11,682 nucleotides of DNA from Caldisericaceae bacterium (GCA_021160885.1 JAGHBR010000341.1:1-11682), one strand, 5' to 3'; shown: positions 1 to 7,909, numbered from the stretch's first letter. The notes: generated by a model from the letters alone, not told the origin. Program-made: numbers and translations.

Positions 1-236
1 CTTAAAATATATTCCAGATTGCGCGTTACCGGGCAATACGGGTGCTCTTCCTTTTTTAAGGGGCAATTGGCACACTGGTGAAATTCCAACTGCGACAAGC
101 GGGAAGGCTTAAATGAATTTTTCGGAATAATTTCAAGCGTTTGCGCATCCAGTTCAATCTCAAAATTCAACATTTTGCCGCTATCGAAAAGAAAGCGATA
201 AGTAAATTTTAAATTTTTATTTTTTTGCCGACTCAT
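1..236 (-). CDS. Small cysteine-containing protein of unknown function (3' end outside window)
   Basis: Reading leftwards from an ATG at 234-236, the frame stays open to the window edge, giving 78 visible residues. It starts MSRQKNKNLKFTYRFLFDSG and later has a cysteine cluster: C55-x2-C58-P-L, then Y-C68-P about ten residues on. The N-terminal half alternates charged and hydrophobic residues and could form two beta strands. There is no signal peptide or membrane segment. A purine-rich stretch (GGTAGGG) a few bases before the ATG could be the ribosome site. It lies 55 bp downstream of metH on the same strand and could be its last operon partner, although no functional link is visible. Three cysteines in this spacing could bind metal, but this is a guess. 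I recall similar short proteins with a CxNCPL...YCP signature in other bacteria, all uncharacterised. The frame is credible; the function is unknown. Confidence 0.6.
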   Translation of the reverse strand, partial: MSRQKNKNLKFTYRFLFDSGKMLNFEIELDAQTLEIIPKNSFKPSRLSQLEFHQCANCPLKKEEHPYCPVTRNLEYIL

Positions 237-291
237 TTGCCCTACCGTTTAAATTATTTCATTTGTGGTATTCGACTGAATTTGTAAAAAA

Positions 292-3200
292 TTAAACATC
301 ATTCCCAACTAAGTAGGGGGCCAACCAGCGCTTGGCTTCCTTAATGCTCATACCTTTACGGTGGGCATAATCGGTAAGCTGGTCCATGCCTATTTTACCC
401 ACACCAAAATAGTGGGCTTTTGGATGTGCGAAAAAGTAGCCCGCTACCGAGGCCGCTGGTTGCATGGCCATCGATTCGGTCAACTGAACTCCAATTTCTT
501 TTTTTGTCTGTAACAGTTCAAAGATGGTTGTTTTTTCTGTGTGGTCCGGGCAGGCAGGATAGCCCGGCGCCGGCCTAATGCCGCAATATTTTTCCGCAAT
601 GATTTCTTCATTACTTAACGCTTCATGCCTGGCGTAACCCCAGTATTGTTTGCGAACCAGTTCATGCAAATGTTCTGCAAAAGCTTCGGCCAGACGGTCG
701 GCCAGCGCTTTAAGCATGATGCTCTGGTAATCGTCATGTTTTTCTTCGAAGTGCTGAACCAAATCTTGCAAACCAATTCCTGCTGTGACCACAAAGAAAC
801 CAAGATGATCAGCCACCTTTGTTTCCTTTGGCGCAATAAAATCAGCCAGGGCAAAATTGGGTTTATGGCTGTTACGCTGCATCTGTTGGCGCAAGGTATG
901 AACAACGGCCAGCAAGCGCGTGCGCTCAGTGTTACCGTAAACCTCAATATCATCGTTAATGGAGTTGGCCGGGAAGATACCAAAAACCGCATTGGCCTGC
1001 AGCCATTGCTTATTAATGATTTCGTCCAGCAGATTGTTAGCCTCTTTGAACAATTTTTGCGCTTCCTGACTGTGTTCGGATTTTTCTAAAATATCCGGAT
1101 ATTTACCACGCAATTCCCAGGCTTTGAAAAAAGGTGTCCAGTCAATCCGCCGACGTAGTTCTTCCAGCGAAAAATTGAGTAGTTTGTGAATGCCTGCTTG
1201 TTGTGGCTCAGCAACTTCTTTTTGCGTAAAAGAAAGTTTGGCTCTGTTCTGCCGAGCGGCTTCAATGGGAATTAAATTGATGCGCTGGCGTTGTTTTTGA
1301 AAATTTTCCAGTAATTTTTGCTGATTTCGCTTCAGCTTGCTGGCAAATTTTTTACGGCTTTTAAAATTTAACAGTTTACTAACCACATTTACCGATCGTG
1401 AAGCATCCGGAACATAAACGGTGATCCCTCTGTCATATTCGGGCGCAATTTTAACAGCAGTGTGTTTTTCTGAAGTGGTAGCACCGCCAATCAGCAAGGG
1501 CAAATCAAAATCCTGCCGATTCAGCTCGCGGGCCACGTGTACCATTTCATCAAGTGAAGGCGTAATAAGGCCGCTTAAGCCAATCAGATCTACTTTAAGC
1601 GCATTAGCCTGTTCAACGATCTTTTCGGCCGGCACCATCACGCCCAGATCGATGATTTCGTAATTATTACAACCTAAAACAACGCCCACAATATTTTTGC
1701 CGATATCATGCACATCGCCTTTAACAGTGGCCAATAAAATTTTACCCTTCGTTGAAGAATTGGCTTTAAGTTTCAGTGCTTCAAGGTAAGGAGTTAAATG
1801 AGCAACGGCTTTTTTCATTACTCTGGCGCTTTTGACCACCTGAGGTAAAAACATTTTTCCCGAACCAAACAGATCACCAACAACCTGCATGCCATCCATT
1901 AAAGGTCCCTCAATCACTTTAACCGGATCCCCGTACTTTTGATAGGCTTCTTCTGTGTCCTGTTCAATGAATTCAGTAATTCCTTTAATTAAAGCATATT
2001 TCAACCGCTCTTCTACGCTGCTCTCACGCCATTCCAGTCTTTTCTCTTCCTTAACAGAAGTCTGTTTTACCTGATCGGCAAAGGCGATCAGTCGTTCGGT
2101 AGCGTCCGGTCTTCGGTTGAACAACACATCTTCCACTAATTGCAACAGGTCTTTGGAAATATCTTCGTAAACCGTAATTTGACCGGCATTAACGATGCCC
2201 ATGTCCATACCAGCCTGAATGGCATGGTACAAAAAGGCCGAATGCATGGCTTCACGAATTACGTTGTTGCCGCGAAAGGCAAAGGAAAGATTGCTTACAC
2301 CACCGCTCACTTTAGCGTGCGGCAGATGGCTTTTAATATAACGTACGGCTTCCAGGTAATCGAGAGCGTAATTGGCGTGTTCGCTCATGCCCGTGCCAAT
2401 GGCAAAAATATTAGGATCAAGAATAATATCTTGCGGCGGAAAGTGGACTTTTTCGGTCAACAGTTTGTAAGCGCGGCTGCAGACTTCAATACGACGTTCA
2501 AGTGTATCGGCCTGGCCCTGTTCATCAAAGGCCATCACCAACACAGCCGCGCCCAGCCTGCGGGCCTGTTTTGCCCGCTCTAAAAAAGCCTGTTCACCCT
2601 CCTTTAAACTAATGGAATTGATGATGGATTTACCCTGCAGGCACTTAAGGCCGGCTTCAATCACTTCCCAGCGGGAAGAATCAATCATGATGGGCACACG
2701 CGCAATATCTGGTTCAGAGGCGATCAATTTTAAAAAATGGGTCATGGCCTGCACCGAGTCGATCAGGCCTTCGTCCATGTTTACATCCAAAATTTGAGCG
2801 CCGTCTTCCACCTGTTTACGGGCAATTTCAAGCGCTTCTTCAAATTTGTTCTCACGAATCAGCCGGGCAAACTTTCTGGAACCAGCGATATTGCAACGTT
2901 CACCGATGTTAATAAAATTACTGGTTGGCAGAATGGTCAGCGCTTCCAATCCGCTGAACTCGGTGTACACGGGCACTTTTGGCACCTTGCGCGGGGGCAG
3001 GCTTTTTACACCTTCAACAAAAGCGCGAATATGATCCGGGGTTGTACCACAACAACCGCCGATAATGTTTACCCATTTCTGGCCGGCATATTCTTTTAAA
3101 ATGGGCGCCATTTGTGCGGCGGTTGCCTCGTATTCTCCAAATTGATTGGGCAAACCGGCATTGGGGTAAAGCGTAACGTACACATCCGCCATGTCGCTCA

Positions 3201-3993
3201 GTTCCTGAATAAAAGGCCGCATTTCGGCCGGCCCTAAAGAACAGTTCAGGCCCACACTAAAAATGGGATAGGGTTTAATGGAAACCCAAAACGCTTTTAA
3301 TGTTTGCCCGGAAAGTGTACGACCGCTTTGATCCACAATGGTTACCGAAACCATGATCGGCAATTCAACGCCCAAATCGTCAAAGCATTGCTGGATAGCG
3401 TACAGAGCCGCCTTGGCGTTCAGCGTGTCAAAAATGGTTTCGATGAGCAGCAAATCGACGCCGCCTTCGATCAATCCTTTTACTTGCTGGTAATAGGCTT
3501 TGGCTACCTGGTCAAAAGTCACTTCACGATAAGCAGGGTCTTCAACTTTTGGCGAAATGGACAGTGTACGATTGGTCGGGCCGATGGAGCCGGCTACAAA
3601 GCGCGGCTTTTGCGGGGTTTGCTTTGTTTGGAGATCAGCTGCTTTGCGGGCCAGCCTAGCAGAAGCCAGATTCATTTCGTACACCATCTCCTGAAGCTGG
3701 TAATCGGACTGGGAAATGGAATTGGCGTTAAAGGTATTGGTTTCAATGATGTCAGCGCCGGCGGCCAGGTAGGCCTGGTGGATTTCACTGATGATTTGTG
3801 GTTGGGTTAAACTGAGTAAATCATTGTTGCCCTTTAAATCCACAGGCCAGTCTTTGAACCGTTGGCCTCTAAAGTCCGCCTCGGTTAAACGGTAACGCTG
3901 AATCATCGTGCCCATTGCGCCGTCAAGGACCAGAATGCGTTGTTCCAATTGTTCTCTGATGAGGGCTTCTTTATTTTGCATTTTATTTACCAT
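292..3993 (-). CDS. metH: Cobalamin-dependent methionine synthase (5-methyltetrahydrofolate-homocysteine methyltransferase)
   Basis: MetH transfers the methyl group of 5-methyltetrahydrofolate via cobalamin to homocysteine, forming methionine and tetrahydrofolate in the cytosol. At 1233 aa it matches the full E. coli-type enzyme and all modules are present. The homocysteine domain (about 10-330) starts with LDGAMGTMIQ and has the zinc ligands C251, C314 and C315 (GLNCS, GGCCGTT). The folate (pterin) domain (about 355-620) opens with INIGERCNIAGSRKF. The cobalamin cap and Rossmann domain (about 650-890) contains DVHDIGKN, with H762 as the lower cobalt ligand, plus D760 and S813, which complete the usual ligand triad. 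The C-terminal reactivation domain (about 930-1233) has D951 and RPAPGYPACPDH (1140-1151) for S-adenosylmethionine. The start at 3993 has no clear Shine-Dalgarno; an in-frame ATG four codons later is equally possible. It is divergent from the secreted-protein gene. I found no recognisable cobalamin or SAM riboswitch upstream, so regulation is unclear. Confidence 0.97.
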   Translation of the reverse strand: MVNKMQNKEALIREQLEQRILVLDGAMGTMIQRYRLTEADFRGQRFKDWPVDLKGNNDLLSLTQPQIISEIHQAYLAAGADIIETNTFNANSISQSDYQLQEMVYEMNLASARLARKAADLQTKQTPQKPRFVAGSIGPTNRTLSISPKVEDPAYREVTFDQVAKAYYQQVKGLIEGGVDLLLIETIFDTLNAKAALYAIQQCFDDLGVELPIMVSVTIVDQSGRTLSGQTLKAFWVSIKPYPIFSVGLNCSLGPAEMRPFIQELSDMADVYVTLYPNAGLPNQFGEYEATAAQMAPILKEYAGQKWVNIIGGCCGTTPDHIRAFVEGVKSLPPRKVPKVPVYTEFSGLEALTILPTSNFINIGERCNIAGSRKFARLIRENKFEEALEIARKQVEDGAQILDVNMDEGLIDSVQAMTHFLKLIASEPDIARVPIMIDSSRWEVIEAGLKCLQGKSIINSISLKEGEQAFLERAKQARRLGAAVLVMAFDEQGQADTLERRIEVCSRAYKLLTEKVHFPPQDIILDPNIFAIGTGMSEHANYALDYLEAVRYIKSHLPHAKVSGGVSNLSFAFRGNNVIREAMHSAFLYHAIQAGMDMGIVNAGQITVYEDISKDLLQLVEDVLFNRRPDATERLIAFADQVKQTSVKEEKRLEWRESSVEERLKYALIKGITEFIEQDTEEAYQKYGDPVKVIEGPLMDGMQVVGDLFGSGKMFLPQVVKSARVMKKAVAHLTPYLEALKLKANSSTKGKILLATVKGDVHDIGKNIVGVVLGCNNYEIIDLGVMVPAEKIVEQANALKVDLIGLSGLITPSLDEMVHVARELNRQDFDLPLLIGGATTSEKHTAVKIAPEYDRGITVYVPDASRSVNVVSKLLNFKSRKKFASKLKRNQQKLLENFQKQRQRINLIPIEAARQNRAKLSFTQKEVAEPQQAGIHKLLNFSLEELRRRIDWTPFFKAWELRGKYPDILEKSEHSQEAQKLFKEANNLLDEIINKQWLQANAVFGIFPANSINDDIEVYGNTERTRLLAVVHTLRQQMQRNSHKPNFALADFIAPKETKVADHLGFFVVTAGIGLQDLVQHFEEKHDDYQSIMLKALADRLAEAFAEHLHELVRKQYWGYARHEALSNEEIIAEKYCGIRPAPGYPACPDHTEKTTIFELLQTKKEIGVQLTESMAMQPAASVAGYFFAHPKAHYFGVGKIGMDQLTDYAHRKGMSIKEAKRWLAPYLVGNDV

Positions 3994-4329
3994 GTTTGAA
4001 TTTTTATTTGGGCAAACTTAATGGATTTATTGACCTGGCGCAAGTGATGGTAATGTTAACCGGAAAGGTTGCTCTTAGTAAGGTAATTGAACTTAGCCGT
4101 GCATTACGATCGGTATGGCAACATAGTGCCAGGCAAAAAAATAAACAAATATTAGAGTAAGAGCCAGCCATAGTATGTCTTTTATCTTTAATTTTAACTA
4201 TCAAGAACATAAGCAGAAGAAAGGTTAAAGAAGTTTTTCCACCACAAAAAAAATTTGTAACATTAGCGCCTGCATTTTTTAAGGAAAGTTCTTTACTATG
4301 TCTTATTTTTACTCTCTCTCCTTTATTTT

Positions 4330-4364
4330 CATGATTTAATTTATTATATTCAATTAAAATCATG
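4330..4364. promoter_or_regulatory. AT-rich inverted repeat, candidate operator
   Basis: CATGATTTAATT (4330-4341) and AATTAAAATCATG (4352-4364) form an inverted repeat broken only by one extra A in the right arm, with a 10-base spacer. It lies immediately upstream of a TATAAT box and its spacer overlaps the place expected for the -35 element, so a bound dimeric regulator would block or modulate the promoter. No regulator gene is adjacent. In AT-rich DNA such palindromes also arise by chance, so the operator reading is tentative. Confidence 0.3.
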
Positions 4365-4377
4365 ACTTAGATATAAT
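4349..4377 (+). promoter_or_regulatory. Candidate sigma-70-type promoter of the secreted-protein gene
   Basis: A perfect TATAAT (4372-4377) lies 17 bases after a weak -35-like TTCAAT (4349-4354, three of six matches). Transcription would start around 4384, leaving a very short leader that begins inside the ribosome site GGGGAGGG (4383-4390). An alternative -10, TATATT at 4345-4350, would give a more usual leader of about 38 bases. Either is compatible with the gene that follows. Confidence 0.3.
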
Positions 4378-4394
4378 TTCCAGGGGAGGGCACC

Positions 4395-5849
4395 ATGAAA
4401 CGCTACATTTTCCTTCTTGTATTTTTTATTTTTTACGTTCAGCTTTTTAGCGCAAACACCTTTGTCAAAACCATTGGCGGCACAGATCATGATGTGGTTT
4501 ACAACGGATTTGTAAAAGGAGACGCCTATTATTTTTTCGGGTACACCTACTCCTTTAGTAGTAATATGGATGGTTATGTCATAAAACTTTCTACAGACGG
4601 AACTACAATAACAGAAAAATCAATCGACCTGGGCAAAGACGAACTCTTTCGTAGCGCTGAGCTTACCCCAGAAGGTGAATTTTTAGTGATTGGCTATACT
4701 CGCCAGGATGAAACTTCACAAACGGATGTACTGGTTGTAAAATTAAGTAGTGATTTGCAGGTACAGTGGAGTAAAACCATTGGTGGACCAGAAAACGACA
4801 GTGGTTGGGAGATTAAACCTACCAGCGATGGCAATTATATTATTTCCGGTTCTACAGAATCATTCGGTGCTGGTGATGAAGATGTTTACCTGATCAAAAT
4901 AAATGCTGAAGGGGATACGCTCTGGACAAGAACATTTGGTGGAACCCGGGAAGATCAAGGCAGAGGATGTGACATTGATAGCCAGGGCAGCCTTATTGTT
5001 GCAGCAAAAGCAGTTGGCCTATTTTTCTCTCCTGACATGTACATGGTAAAAACAGATCCGCAAGGTTCGGCTATCTGGTTAAAAACGTTTGCTACTTCGG
5101 GATGGACGGAAGGCTATGATGTTTGCGCAGTGGACACCTGTGTTGTGTTTGCCGGTTATGGTTATTGGGGGAGCGGTTACAGTCATGACATGTTATTAGT
5201 GAAAATGAACGCTCATGGCGATACCATGTTTACCAGACATTACGGAGGCACAGATGACGATTACGCCTTTGGCATTTGTCCCACACACGATGGAGGTTTT
5301 GTTTTAACAGGCAAAAGCCATTCCTTTGGTTATTCGTTTGATGGTTTTTTGTGCAGGGTGGATCAAAACGGTCATTTACAATGGCTTTACGGTTTTGGCG
5401 GCGATGAAGAGGATATTTTCTGGAATGTGTTTGAAACGCCTGATCATTACTTTGTTGCTATGGGATTTACAGAATCGAATACTGCCGGCGGCGCTGACGC
5501 TTTTATCGTAAAAACGGATTCTCTGGGCTTGCTAACCAGCCTGGAAAATCCCAAATTCATTGTGCCGCAACAGATGCAACTTGGCCAGAATTACCCAAAT
5601 CCCTTCAATCCGGTTACCAGCATTCCATTTGGCTTAAAAAAAGCTCAAAGAGTAGAAATTGAAATTTTTAATGCAATTGGTAAAAAAATCGTCATTTTAG
5701 GCGGACAAAAATTTTCAGCCGGTTATCATGTTCTTAAATGGAACGGACAGGACGCCAAAGGCGCGGCACAAGCCAGCGGTATCTACTTTTACCGTTTGGT
5801 TGTAAACGGTCAGGTTTTAGGTATTAAAAAGATGAACTTACTGCGCTAA
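4395..5849 (+). CDS. Secreted seven-repeat propeller-like protein with type IX (Por) sorting domain
   Basis: The 484-residue product starts with a signal peptide (KR, then a hydrophobic run to about residue 20, ending FSA). Residues 22-381 consist of seven repeats of about 51 residues, beginning near 22, 75, 125, 177, 228, 279 and 330. Each follows the pattern W/F-x-K/R-x-[FYI]-G-G-x-x-x-D, then a glycine-rich strand (GG[FY]-hydrophobic-G-x-[ST]) and D-x-hydrophobic-[VLI]-K-x-[ND]-x-x-G. Seven such blades suggest a closed seven-bladed beta-propeller. The C-terminus (about 392-484) opens with LGQNYPNPFNPVTSIPF and ends in strands with ASGIYFYRL and a lysine tail. This is a type IX secretion sorting domain, so the protein should cross the outer membrane and be released or anchored at the surface. 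The start is set by a strong GGGGAGGG site 5 bases upstream. The ligand or activity is unknown and no catalytic motif is seen. The gene appears monocistronic and converges on the ubiD-family gene. Confidence 0.88.
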   Translation: MKRYIFLLVFFIFYVQLFSANTFVKTIGGTDHDVVYNGFVKGDAYYFFGYTYSFSSNMDGYVIKLSTDGTTITEKSIDLGKDELFRSAELTPEGEFLVIGYTRQDETSQTDVLVVKLSSDLQVQWSKTIGGPENDSGWEIKPTSDGNYIISGSTESFGAGDEDVYLIKINAEGDTLWTRTFGGTREDQGRGCDIDSQGSLIVAAKAVGLFFSPDMYMVKTDPQGSAIWLKTFATSGWTEGYDVCAVDTCVVFAGYGYWGSGYSHDMLLVKMNAHGDTMFTRHYGGTDDDYAFGICPTHDGGFVLTGKSHSFGYSFDGFLCRVDQNGHLQWLYGFGGDEEDIFWNVFETPDHYFVAMGFTESNTAGGADAFIVKTDSLGLLTSLENPKFIVPQQMQLGQNYPNPFNPVTSIPFGLKKAQRVEIEIFNAIGKKIVILGGQKFSAGYHVLKWNGQDAKGAAQASGIYFYRLVVNGQVLGIKKMNLLR

Positions 5850-5945
5850 AGATAAAAAGGAAAATGTTGCAGGAAATATTTATTTAACCGGCGAAACTAT
5901 TTCCAATATCTTAAACTGACAGCGCCCTGAGATGATAAATATTTA

Positions 5946-6077
5946 GAAACCTTTGAAAAAATTGGGGATTCTCCAACCCCGTCATTCCGCAATTGATGTG
6001 GAATCTAATATTTACAACAACTTAGAGATTCCCGCCTGCGCGGGAATGACATTCGTAATGACTTTTTCAAAGGTTTC
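5946..6077. mobile_element. MITE-like non-autonomous element with 15-bp TIRs and 5-bp target duplication
   Basis: The 132-bp element begins GAAACCTTTGAAAAA (5946-5960) and ends with its exact reverse complement TTTTTCAAAGGTTTC (6063-6077). It is flanked by ATTTA on both sides (5941-5945 and 6078-6082), as expected of a target-site duplication. Inside are two hairpins: ATTCCGCA/TGTGGAAT (5984-5991 with 5997-6004, one G-T pair) and ATTCCCGC/GCGGGAAT (6028-6035 with 6040-6047, 4-base loop). The outer parts of these hairpins also complement each other (GTCATTCC against GGAATGAC). It has no coding capacity, so it would need a transposase from elsewhere in the genome. The right-hand target copy contains the TAA stop of the ubiD-family gene. 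The folded RNA may also separate the two convergent transcripts. Confidence 0.7.
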
Positions 6078-6079
6078 AT

Positions 6080-7903
6080 TTAAATAATCCCATGCAGACT
6101 ATGCCCTTTACCGGCCAAAGCATCGACCCGTTTCTCAATTTGCGGGTCTTCTTCCAAAAGCGGAGCATGGTGCGGCTTTATGCGGGCATCAATAATCATA
6201 CTGCCTTCACATCCCCAGTGTTTGTTTTTAACAAAACTTTTAACACCATAAATGTCGTGTGATGGATTGGAGCGTGTAAAGGTAACCCACAAAAAATTGG
6301 CCAGCCGCGCAGCCACGAATTCACTGTCATCAACCAGAACAATCATGGGGAATTCCTCTGCCAGTTCCACCGGAATGTTTTCGGTTAATAATTCTAACTC
6401 ATTATTTGCCTGCTGGTAATTTTCAAAGGCAGGGCCCCGCAAGGTTAAAATGCCAGGCATTACCAGTTTTAATTTTTGAAAGGCTGGCGGCAGCTTTAGT
6501 TGCCCGGGAAGTCGCCGTCCTAATTTTCGTTTGATGCTACCGGCGGCCGCCATGATAATTTTTGATCCATGATTCAATCTGGTACCGCTGTAATCAAGCG
6601 TATCGATGGTCGTTTCGGTCACAAAATGCAAATCACGTTTTAAATCGATTCTGGAAATTAAATGCCTAAAAAAGGCTTCAATATCATTAATATTTAATTC
6701 AGGATCATCCTGTTCAGCAATAATCAGCAAATATTTGGCCAATGAAAGCTGGCCGAACCCCAGAATAGCGTGGGCCTGAGTCAGTAATTCCATTGGTTCC
6801 CGCTGTTGATAGGGCAAATACCGTTCACAGCCAATAGCCAGCAGTAAGGGATGCACGCCGGTCTCATCCACCGCATGAACAGCTTTAACGCCAGGTAATC
6901 GTTTTGGAATCATGGCCGAAGTCATTTCATGAATCAGCTTACCAAAGATGGTATCTTCCTGCGGCGGGCGGCCAACAACAGTAAAGGGAAAAATGGCTCC
7001 AGGGCGATGGAACACCTTTTCCACCCGCAGCACTGGAAATGGATGTTGCAGACTGTAATAGCCCAGATGGTCGCCAAAAGGGCCTTCCGGTAGCAGCTCT
7101 TCTTCAAGCATTCCTAAAATGATAAAATCGGCATCGTTTGAAACAATCCAGTCCTGGTAATTAACATAGCGAAATCGCCGTCCGGCTAACAAGCCGGCAA
7201 AGGACAATTCACTTATTCCCTCAGGCAGGGGCATCACGGCAGCCAGAGTATGTGCCGGCGGCCCGCCTAAAAAGATGCTCACCTTCAGTCGTTCACCTTT
7301 TTTTAAGGCTTTGGCATGGTGTACGCCAATGCCGCGATGAATCTGATAGTGCAGTCCAATTTGCTGATTTTGCTGATACTGATTGCCGGAAATTTGAATG
7401 CGGTACATGCCTAAATTGCTTTTTAATAACGAAGGTTGCTCCGGATCGCGCGTTAAAACCTGAGGCAACGTTAAAAACGCACCTCCATCCCGAGGCCAGC
7501 TTTTTATTTGCGGCAATAAGCTAATCTGGGTTTGATGTTTTAACACCGGTTTAAAGATGCTTTTTTGGGGCAAGGCGTTGAGCAAATGGGGCAGGTATTT
7601 TAATTTTTTTTCAATATTTTTAAAGGCAGCAGCCGGATCGGCAGCGCTTTGCATGAGGGATTCTACAACGGGCAGTGTTTTACGGAAAATAAACCTGGCC
7701 CGTTCCATAGTGCCAAAAAGGTTTGAAACAGCCGGGAAAGGGCTACCTTTTACACGTTCAAACAATAAAGCCGGGCCACCGGCGGCAAACACCCGTCGAT
7801 GAATGGCTGCCATTTCCAGATTTGGATCTACTTCTTCTTTAATACGAACCAGCTGCCCATGTTTTTCCAGGTCTTCAAGACAATCGTTTAAGCTTTTGTA
7901 CAT
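6080..7903 (-). CDS. ubiD: UbiD-family prenylated-FMN-dependent decarboxylase, long form
   Basis: UbiD enzymes use prenylated FMN, supplied by UbiX, for reversible decarboxylation of aromatic or conjugated acids. In quinone synthesis the substrate is a polyprenyl-hydroxybenzoate or a futalosine-pathway naphthoate. Family landmarks occur in order: an N-terminal part resembling E. coli UbiD (HGQLVRIKEEVDPNLEMAAI, then AGGPALLFE, NLFGT), SNLGMYRIQ (162-170) and HYQIHRGIG (185-193) in the cofactor and metal region, ISELSFAGLLAG (230-241), and EGPFGDHLGYYS (273-284) with the acidic residues of the active site. At 607 aa it is about 110 longer than E. coli UbiD (about 497). The extra length is near the C-terminus, around 455-565, where a second strand-helix unit resembles the preceding one. 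The exact substrate cannot be read from sequence; menaquinone synthesis is the likeliest role. No ubiX is in the window. There is no clear Shine-Dalgarno, and a weak promoter ends almost at the ATG. The stop codon abuts a MITE-like insertion. Confidence 0.9.
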   Translation of the reverse strand: MYKSLNDCLEDLEKHGQLVRIKEEVDPNLEMAAIHRRVFAAGGPALLFERVKGSPFPAVSNLFGTMERARFIFRKTLPVVESLMQSAADPAAAFKNIEKKLKYLPHLLNALPQKSIFKPVLKHQTQISLLPQIKSWPRDGGAFLTLPQVLTRDPEQPSLLKSNLGMYRIQISGNQYQQNQQIGLHYQIHRGIGVHHAKALKKGERLKVSIFLGGPPAHTLAAVMPLPEGISELSFAGLLAGRRFRYVNYQDWIVSNDADFIILGMLEEELLPEGPFGDHLGYYSLQHPFPVLRVEKVFHRPGAIFPFTVVGRPPQEDTIFGKLIHEMTSAMIPKRLPGVKAVHAVDETGVHPLLLAIGCERYLPYQQREPMELLTQAHAILGFGQLSLAKYLLIIAEQDDPELNINDIEAFFRHLISRIDLKRDLHFVTETTIDTLDYSGTRLNHGSKIIMAAAGSIKRKLGRRLPGQLKLPPAFQKLKLVMPGILTLRGPAFENYQQANNELELLTENIPVELAEEFPMIVLVDDSEFVAARLANFLWVTFTRSNPSHDIYGVKSFVKNKHWGCEGSMIIDARIKPHHAPLLEEDPQIEKRVDALAGKGHSLHGII

Positions 7904-7909
7904 AACTGC

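Larger units (their letters stand above)
3994..4394. other. Divergent intergenic region between metH and the secreted-protein gene
   Basis: This 401-bp gap must hold the promoters of both flanking genes. No convincing riboswitch or RNA gene was found. Its metH-proximal half carries a plus-strand frame open from 3963 to 4157 (TAA at 4158-4160). From 4020 it reads like a protein tail (NGFIDLAQVMVMLTGKVALS, then residues rich in K, R and Q), but it has no ribosome site and overlaps the metH start. It may be the remnant of a lost gene or chance. The same stretch is bounded by short complementary sequences (CCTGGC at 4034-4039 and GCCAGG at 4128-4133). A minus-strand frame of 119 codons (4004-4363) lacks protein-like composition and I do not call it. 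The distal half is AT-rich and contains the palindrome and promoter listed separately. Confidence 0.5.

Noticed and set aside
625..1089. Long plus-strand frame antisense to metH (also 2140-2583, 2737-3099 and 3304-3810).
   Set aside because: The sense frame has full MetH domain structure with all catalytic residues; the antisense frames show no family features and no ribosome sites.
4033..4134. A stretch with weak resemblance to 5S rRNA (GCCTGGC/GCCAGGT ends, internal fragments like CCATACCGA and AAGTT on the minus strand).
   Set aside because: Similar fragments can be read on either strand, the core helices cannot be built in order, and the length is short. It is better explained as chance or as part of a decayed coding stretch.
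4004..4363. Minus-strand reading frame of 119 codons upstream of metH.
   Set aside because: It starts inside an AT-rich palindrome, has no ribosome site, switches between unlike compositions and occupies the region needed for two promoters. The opposite strand looks more protein-like over part of it.
3994..4394. Cobalamin or SAM riboswitch ahead of metH.
   Set aside because: I looked for the cobalamin-box and SAM-I core sequences on the minus strand and found neither. A covariance-model scan of this region would settle it.
5872..5904. GGAAATA/TATTTCC hairpin after the secreted-protein gene as a terminator.
   Set aside because: The 7-bp stem is AT-rich with a 19-base loop and no following T-run, so it is not a convincing intrinsic terminator.
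5946..6108. CRISPR-like repeats in the hairpin-rich gaps.
   Set aside because: The repeats are inverted and nested with no regular direct repeat-spacer pattern, and no cas genes are present.
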